Source of the DNA: Branchiostoma floridae
Taxonomy: Eukaryota > Chordata > Leptocardii > Amphioxiformes > Branchiostomatidae
Direction of reading: 5' to 3'
Length of the DNA stretch: 64,000 nt
NCBI RefSeq assembly: GCF_000003815.2
Contig: NC_049994.1
Coordinates: 6,972,307-7,036,306, forward strand
Part shown: one piece after another, positions 62,001 through 64,000 of the stretch
Numbering within the stretch: position 1 is the first letter of the stretch
Layout: each line of letters opens with the position of its first letter
Notes under the pieces: generated by a model
The model's input: only the letters and a program-made list of their open reading frames with translations
Databases searched by the model: none
What the model was told of the DNA's origin: nothing
Program-made: the position numbers and the translations under genes

Positions 62001-63495
62001 CGGACAATAAAACAACAGTACCCCTGTATGGTGAATTATAAAGAATCTTCTTCAACTTGAGTCATCGACGTAAACAAAAAGTGATGACAGTACGTGTCGA
62101 TGACTGTTCTCTCGTCAGAGGCAGGTGTCAATGTCGCCCTGGGGAAGACAGCGTATCAAACGAGCACGTATGGCGGTGCAGCTGCCAGCCGTGCCGTAGA
62201 CGGGAACACCAATACCGAATGGGCCTCTGGCTCCTGTACACACACTGTAGGTGACCCGGGAGAGGATAATCCAACCTGGTGGGTGGATCTGGGTCAATCC
62301 TATGTGATTGATAGGTACGTATATTTACATGTACGATACGAGAGGCGTTCAATAAGTTCACTTTCAGTTGTCTGATCGAGATGACATTTTGCATGTGTAA
62401 TGATTTATATCTCTATAGGTTATGTTGCAAAAAAAGAGCTCTGAACTAATTGTGGTTTCTGATTTAGAGGTGTTTGAACTGAGTCAGGTGTAATAGGCAG
62501 CAAGGTGAGAAATGGAGCCAGTTGAGTGTCGCGCAGTGATCTTTTTTTTTTTTGAAAGGACGCACAACAAAGGAGACATTTGATGAAATGAAAGAAACTT
62601 ATATTTATGTGATGATACCCCATCACAGGACCTTGTAAAACGCTGGCATCGTGAATTCCAACATGCCATGGCTGAAAGTCTGTGGAAACAGCTCCCAGAG
62701 CTGGTCGTCCCTCTTCTGCCATTGATGTTGGAGGACCGACCTGGGGTGTTCTATAAAAATGGTGTCCAGAGCTGCATTAAACGATGGGAGAAATGCATAA
62801 CTCTGGATGGTTCCTATGTAGAGAAAGACTAATAAATGTGCCAAGTTTCATTAATCTCCTGCTATGGGAAATGGGTCAGGGGCATTACTTATTGAACGCT
62901 CCTCTTATATTCATATGTACACAGTGAACCACTACTTCTTTATATTCATGTACATCACAGTACATGTATAAGTAATTGCAGTCTGCATGAAAAAGAAAAA
63001 GTTCACTCAAACAAACGCACAGAAACTACATGCGGTATCTCACAGCACTTGCGTCAAGCTTGCATCACCTCGGGTTCGTTCATTAAGTCACTGTTTTGTT
63101 ATTTAAGAAAAAGCTCTAGATACAGGTACAATGCAAATAGCTTCAGCAATGAGTTTGCAAGTATCATGCGGTGCTTCATATAGACATAAGAACGTCCTTC
63201 CGAACATACAATGTGGAAAAACTCAAGTGCCATTGCTCTGTCTTCAATATCTACAGAGTGGTCATCTTCAACCGTCAGGACGACTGTTGTTGGGACCGAA
63301 TCAATCCCTTCAACATCCACATCGGGGATTCCGACCAGGTCAGCACGAACCCCCAGTGCGGTGGTGACCATCAAGTCGACGTGAACCAGCCGTCCATTGC
63401 CGTCTCCTGTCCGGGGATGCAGGGCCGCTATGTGGGGGTCCGTCTTCCCGGACCCTACCGGGTACTAACCCTGTGCGAAGTCCAGATATATCCTG
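39623..63495 (+). CDS. Second lectin mosaic gene: CTLD, sushi, sushi, PAN-like, F-type lectin (partial)
   Basis: Exons are 39623-39749 (signal peptide), possibly 39962 into a gap, 49920-50306 (CTLD), 54426-54611 and 55502-55675 (sushi), 58598-58834 (PAN-like), and 62119-62314 plus 63257-63495 (F-type lectin). Every module is phase 1-1, so all can be spliced together in order. The last exon ends in phase 1 at a donor, so the gene continues beyond the window. The shared signal-peptide type and the same CTLD and sushi families make it a paralogue of the gene at 14629. Expected role: a secreted or surface protein combining two glycan-binding folds. Missing exons may lie in the gap at 40050-40739. 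Grouping all modules into one transcript is an inference from phase and strand. Confidence 0.55.
39962..40049 (+). CDS. Possible exon running into gap
   Basis: A TACAG acceptor is followed by a phase-1 frame (GHRDDALLQMISSITSENR) that stays open to the N run. No domain is recognised; it may be a helical neck. Support is weak. Confidence 0.3.
40050..40739. other. Assembly gap
   Basis: A run of N, 690 bp as represented. Confidence 0.99.
40995..41080 (+). repeat. (CA)n microsatellite
   Basis: A (CG)n lead then a long pure (CA)n run, followed by 'ccaaacacacaca' units. Confidence 0.95.
41904..43898 (+). CDS. CR1-type LINE ORF1: zinc-binding segment, coiled coil and SGNH esterase
   Basis: The frame is open from 41904; no in-frame ATG is obvious before about 42210, so the true start is unclear. 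Near 42015-42065 it encodes CPECDQPLVPGDVCATC, a four-Cys zinc-binding pattern. A predicted coiled coil follows (about 42210-42460). The SGNH hydrolase blocks are GDSN (near 42798), GTND (near 42946) and DGYHLN (near 43213), which supply the catalytic Ser and His. The C-terminus is Pro/Gln-rich with a repeated 13-residue unit. Esterase domains in ORF1 are known for some CR1/L2 LINEs; their role in retrotransposition is unclear. Confidence 0.85.
   Translation, partial: EVSRTCPLPRRHPYDSVQLATQDTRTTIAPLADGPSSCPECDQPLVPGDVCATCNTVPKDLLDCNSNTVCPDEELTEETPRSQFDKATQFTAVTDDYSIVHDNMNKLESCLVESIADRKSSEDSILQKLSILEGRMKTFEQSRVREVKLVEDITRLDNVKRELESQVKSLQRKFDELSSAIHKLQTSSFSRGQTVSTETQTTQEASDRADRLLHELANVNVHNRFQALAEHDNDASDIRSVSNTGAKHREETHKPGAKQPSIQTSSKPRPPVLTIRQHQQQQRDAARNKEMPPDLLILGDSNTKTIKTEVLYPSKRVEKELTYNLSQATTFVRSSNIPDPKVILFHVGTNDIRATADPTVVSENFRKLIQVSHDKYPQAALVFSSILPRCDRDLQEVGDDVNTFLRVVAEETSYVHVTDNTGLAHMGSPKADMYNSDGYHLNRLGVSVLVSNIKRVVNPILGLGQYASRGARSTQGQLTEPRAPRFSQHPVRVQEQPARSTRHVSSSGQSQVASKAMPNAPAANQPPVQVQSRTSMDSAQLEPSEKPEDQGSTRSPGSPTPNSHSPCPWSRPPPSQLQTGPWSRPPPSQLQTGPWSRPPPSQQTGPWNRPPTSLQTGPWPPMFNHPPAPWGLPPPNNAMRNQPPRVPPPPWPWHPALMWPPMVW
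43605..43745 (+). repeat. 39-bp in-frame minisatellite within LINE ORF1
   Basis: Three to four units encode PWSRPPPSQLQTG with later variants (PWNRPPTSLQTG). The unit length is a multiple of three, so the frame survives copy-number change. Confidence 0.85.
44090..47670 (+). pseudogene. CR1-type LINE ORF2, frameshifted
   Basis: The first part (44090-44695) is the endonuclease N-terminal half: WNVHGLGSK, LLETWS and GGDFNARLG. It meets TAA at 44693, and the protein resumes in another frame from about 44696. That part has TVDLMI and FSDHCMI (end of the endonuclease), then FVDFSKAFDSVW, GVRQGCNLSPTLF and catalytic YADD, and a Cys/His tail (CQFC...THFLLDC). One indel around 44685-44700 accounts for the break. 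Without repair the reverse transcriptase would lack a complete endonuclease. Confidence 0.88.
47950..48900 (+). repeat. 112-bp satellite, about nine copies
   Basis: Units recur at about 48041, 48153, 48265, 48377, 48493, 48605, 48718 and 48832, with a period of 112-116 bp and a decayed tail to about 49000. Each contains 'caagggcggcc', 'ggactatataaa' and 'cctgtggtgacgagaacc'. Variation is mostly in T-run length. The period is not a multiple of three, so apparent protein frames are chance. Confidence 0.92.
49017..49082. repeat. Palindrome built on ctccatggag
   Basis: Inverted arms 'ggttgtactaatag' and 'ctattagtacaacc' enclose three copies of CTCCATGGAG separated by CTGG or similar. It may be a cruciform-prone junction between two satellites. 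Confidence 0.85.
49088..49631 (+). repeat. 20-bp minisatellite, about 27 copies
   Basis: The unit 'attgtgactaggttctgtag' is repeated head to tail in perfect 20-bp register with scattered single-base variants. Confidence 0.95.
49920..50306 (+). CDS. C-type lectin domain 3 (single exon)
   Basis: A phase 1-1 exon of 129 residues: DPCNWAG, SCFKVF, ELAMPKDTETNNF, VWIGLR, DEPNGG, NCARL, VWKD and YICQK. It has EPN plus WKD in place of WND. It is closest in wording to the CTLD at 12063-12572 (DPCW, ISLT/LSLK, YICQKG). Confidence 0.88.
50411..50612. mobile_element. MITE with internal TTCGCGG repeats, copy 2
   Basis: Terminal 'ataccgtaaat' and 'atttacagtat' are inverted, with TTCGCGG...TTTAAG units between. 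It is the same family as 5568-5785. Confidence 0.75.
50927..52928. mobile_element. Probable non-autonomous hAT-like element (~2 kb)
   Basis: The left end TAGGGCTGTCTCCAG and right end CTGGAGACAGCACTG are inverted with two mismatches. Inside the right end is a GC-rich stretch with 'atgcccccggaccccccta' and small hairpins (52808-52880). No 8-bp duplication is visible and no transposase frame was recognised. It contains a CUB-like coding scrap at 52523-52549. Confidence 0.55.
52485..52620 (+). pseudogene. CUB-domain-like coding fragment
   Basis: One frame reads NTRGVIQSPNYPHIINKYV (GVIQSPNYP at 52523-52549), the hallmark of the start of a CUB domain, and reaches a stop near 52640. No complete domain is present. 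Its position inside a hAT-like element suggests capture of a host exon; it could instead be an old exon of the surrounding gene. Confidence 0.4.
52929..53670. other. Intronic stretch without recognised features
   Basis: It begins with a short direct repeat ('gaacctac...cacat' twice around 52931-52980). No exon was found. Confidence 0.4.
53670..54300 (-). pseudogene. LINE 3' relic, minus strand
   Basis: The minus-strand frame reads ARKLQVVQNRACRLVLKCP, then ERFAISTLTMFFRIL, RTFLYRAISLWNDLP and RFKKAM. This is the post-RT tail shared by L2-, jockey- and related LINEs. The frame is open for 139 residues but lacks the catalytic core. Confidence 0.75.
54426..54611 (+). CDS. Sushi (CCP) domain exon 4
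   Basis: A phase 1-1 exon: VQCASLSTPYYGT, VNFGCQSGHSL, RTCQSDGTW and PTC. Confidence 0.88.
55502..55675 (+). CDS. Sushi (CCP) domain exon 5
   Basis: A phase 1-1 exon: VQCPTLSDPTNGAV, ASYSCNTGYNL, RTCQSSGSW and PTC. NGDSxRTCQS is shared with the preceding sushi exon, indicating recent duplication of the pair. Confidence 0.88.
55815..56765 (-). pseudogene. LINE 3' relic with restriction-like endonuclease region, minus strand
   Basis: Two minus-strand frames (about 56746-56351, then 56304-55846) together give RWEPLRLQFLLKSVYNLLP, CGLCGKRGSLSHILLGC, FVREGE, LELTVSWEERLEEAHERK and FPVEVGTRGF. This is the C-terminal Cys/His plus PD-(D/E)xK-like arrangement of early-branching, site-specific-type LINEs. 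The two frames need a frameshift near 56310-56350, and the nuclease core looks eroded. Confidence 0.7.
56770..58597. other. Intronic stretch, mostly without recognised features
   Basis: A GC-rich interrupted hairpin lies at 57206-57247 ('tcaggtt...aacctga' enclosing 'ggggctccccg'). A tRNA-like fragment is listed separately. No exon was found before the PAN-like exon. Confidence 0.4.
57899..57956 (+). mobile_element. tRNA-like SINE head or tRNA pseudogene
   Basis: A-box-like TGGCGTAGTGGATTA and B-box-like GGGTTTGAATCC (about 57942-57953) lie at tRNA spacing. No paired acceptor stem is seen, so a functional tRNA is unlikely. Confidence 0.5.
58598..58834 (+). CDS. PAN/apple-like domain exon
   Basis: A phase 1-1 exon of 79 residues with GTCGV, YCADACCNHPECLSFQYN, DCHLKNKLC and a final YDRQV. 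The spacing of the central cysteines and CLSFQYN fit a PAN/apple fold, which binds protein or carbohydrate. The exact subfamily is uncertain. Confidence 0.75.
58897..59150. mobile_element. Truncated hAT-type MITE (TAGGGGTGGGTACCGG family)
   Basis: The left terminus and internal 'aaaatcggtttttct' and 'cgattagaaaatgaac' match the full element at 5972-6411. No right terminus was found. Confidence 0.6.
59365..59745. repeat. Repeated aacaaacgttacc motif ending in a perfect 30-bp palindrome
   Basis: The motif occurs at about 59367 and 59547. At 59715-59744 'gtaacaaacgttacc' is followed directly by its exact reverse complement. A further partial match is near 60950. No known element boundary is recognised. 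Confidence 0.8.
59750..61090. other. Intronic stretch with a pyrimidine-rich tract
   Basis: 60445-60617 is strongly C/T-rich. A short frame starting in 'atggccgccgcc' at 60619 has no recognisable product. No exon was found. Confidence 0.4.
61091..61682. mobile_element. Long imperfect inverted-repeat (fold-back) element
   Basis: The ends 'agggccttcacacgg' and 'tcgtgtgaagggggctt' are inverted, and internal segments around 'attcgtagtgtattctag' have inverted partners on the right half. Overall about 590 bp and non-coding. Confidence 0.6.
62119..63495 (+). CDS. F-type lectin (fucolectin/FTP) domain, two exons
   Basis: Exons 62119-62314 and 63257-63495 join in phase 2, and the module is phase 1-1. 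It reads NVALGKTAYQTSTYGG, AVDGNTNTEW, PTWWVDLGQSYVIDR, VVIFNRQDDCCWDRINPF, then GRYVGVRLPG and LTLCEVQIY. This is the F-lectin fold that binds L-fucose in fish and invertebrate lectins. The adjacent Cys pair is present, but RQDDCCWDR has one residue more than the usual RxDxxxxR/K spacing. Confidence 0.9.
62339..62906 (+). mobile_element. Internally deleted mariner-type element in F-lectin intron
   Basis: Inverted ends containing GGCGTTCAATAAGT / ACTTATTGAACGCTCC are flanked by TA. The frame scraps MEPVECRAVI at the left and CIKRWEKCITLDGSYVEKD at the right match the two ends of a mariner transposase. The central catalytic part is missing and the left scrap has a poly-T frameshift. Confidence 0.8.
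63037..63107. mobile_element. Partial TIR MITE (family of 63630)
   Basis: It carries 'cacttgcgtcaagcttgc' and 'cactgttttgttatt', both found in the left part of the complete copy. The right part is absent. Confidence 0.7.
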
Positions 63496-63629
63496 GTGGG
63501 CCTTTACTACATCTAGTTTACATGGTTATGACTTTATGTTTAAAGATTATATATCAATAAAACAGAAAAGGGCTTACCACAATAGATGTGTTTTTGATTT
63601 GAAGTTCAATAGGCCTTAGGTCAAGGGTA
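63496..63629. other. Start of intron after F-lectin exon
   Basis: No further exon is recognised. A canonical AATAAA occurs at about 63556 and would follow the exon if it were terminal; the strong phase-1 donor at 63496 argues that the transcript continues. Confidence 0.35.
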
Positions 63630-63886
63630 AGGTGCACTCTCACCGCACTTGCGTCAAGCTTGTGTCACTGTGGCGTTCGTTCACTGCGTCACTGTTTTGT
63701 TATTTTCTCCGATTTTTTATAATTTAGATTTTGCGTATTATAATATGTAACAGCATGACTTAGAAGACGGCAAAATGCAAAATGTAAGAAAATTTGTTCT
63801 TTATTTATTTATCTCTGAAATTAGTCGAGTATCTTTCGAACCCAGCAGTGACGCAAGCGTGACGCAAGTGCAGTGAGAGTGCACCT
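63630..63886. mobile_element. 257-bp TIR MITE, copy 2
   Basis: The left end AGGTGCACTCTCACCGCACT and the right end are inverted over about 50 bp with few mismatches. GTA flanks both sides and may be a 3-bp target duplication. No coding capacity. Confidence 0.85.
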
Positions 63887-64000
63887 GTACAACGAATTGA
63901 CCAAAATTTTCTCCCTCGGTTAAGCGGCTTGGCGCGTGGGGCGTGCGTGTACATGTGCTGGGAAGCAAAATGTCACAATACGACACATAGTTTCTTCAGT

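Overview
The window reads as nuclear genomic DNA from an invertebrate deuterostome, most likely a cephalochordate (amphioxus, Branchiostoma-like). This is an inference. It rests on intron-rich genes with GT/AG-bounded exons, secreted lectin/sushi/discoidin/EGF/F-lectin mosaics built almost entirely of phase 1-1 exons, an AT-rich background, and a dense mix of CR1-type, L1-type and restriction-endonuclease-type LINEs, tRNA-derived SINEs, hAT and mariner derivatives and MITEs. Three runs of N (36171-36504, 38353-39168, 40050-40739) mark an unfinished assembly. Nothing prokaryotic was seen.

Region 1 (1-7,500). A repeat-rich left edge with SINE-like units and a 79-bp tandem repeat is followed by a compact seven-exon gene on the + strand (2724-6860). 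Joined at consensus splice sites it gives one open frame of 359 codons: an N-terminal C3HC4 RING finger, a TRIM-like linker, and two complete TAZ zinc-finger domains of the CBP/p300 TAZ1 type. RING-TAZ-TAZ is an unusual combination and is the most novel item here. One intron carries a decayed tandem copy of exon 2, and another carries a hAT MITE with a perfect 8-bp target duplication.

Region 2 (9,100-37,500). A duplicated 5' flank leads to a C-type lectin gene start (11331-12572). It is followed by a second signal-peptide exon (14629) and a long + strand gene running to 37257. Its domains in order are sushi, C-type lectin, discoidin (F5/8C), two sushi, four EGF, a Ser/Thr-rich linker, a GAIN-like region resembling the polycystin-1/PKD1-like family, and a GPS motif. 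It stops 30 codons after the GPS motif with no visible PLAT or transmembrane exon. An apparently intact 5.6-kb L1-type LINE (22064-27639), with a 13-bp target duplication, sits between the second and third of the four EGF exons.

Region 3 (39,500-64,000). A third related signal-peptide exon (39623) starts a paralogous mosaic gene: C-type lectin, two sushi, PAN/apple-like and F-type lectin. It runs off the right end. Its introns hold a CR1-type LINE with an SGNH-esterase ORF1 and a frameshifted ORF2 (about 41.6-47.8 kb), a 112-bp satellite, a palindrome, a 20-bp minisatellite, a 2-kb hAT-like element with a CUB-like coding fragment, two LINE 3' relics, a mariner deletion derivative and several MITEs.

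The likely biology of regions 2 and 3 is a local cluster of secreted or cell-surface carbohydrate-recognition proteins (innate recognition or adhesion) that diversified by phase-1 exon shuffling and tandem duplication. The RING-TAZ-TAZ gene is probably a nuclear or cytoplasmic ubiquitin-ligase-type regulator unrelated to them. All exon models come from reading frames and splice consensus alone; no transcript or database evidence was available.
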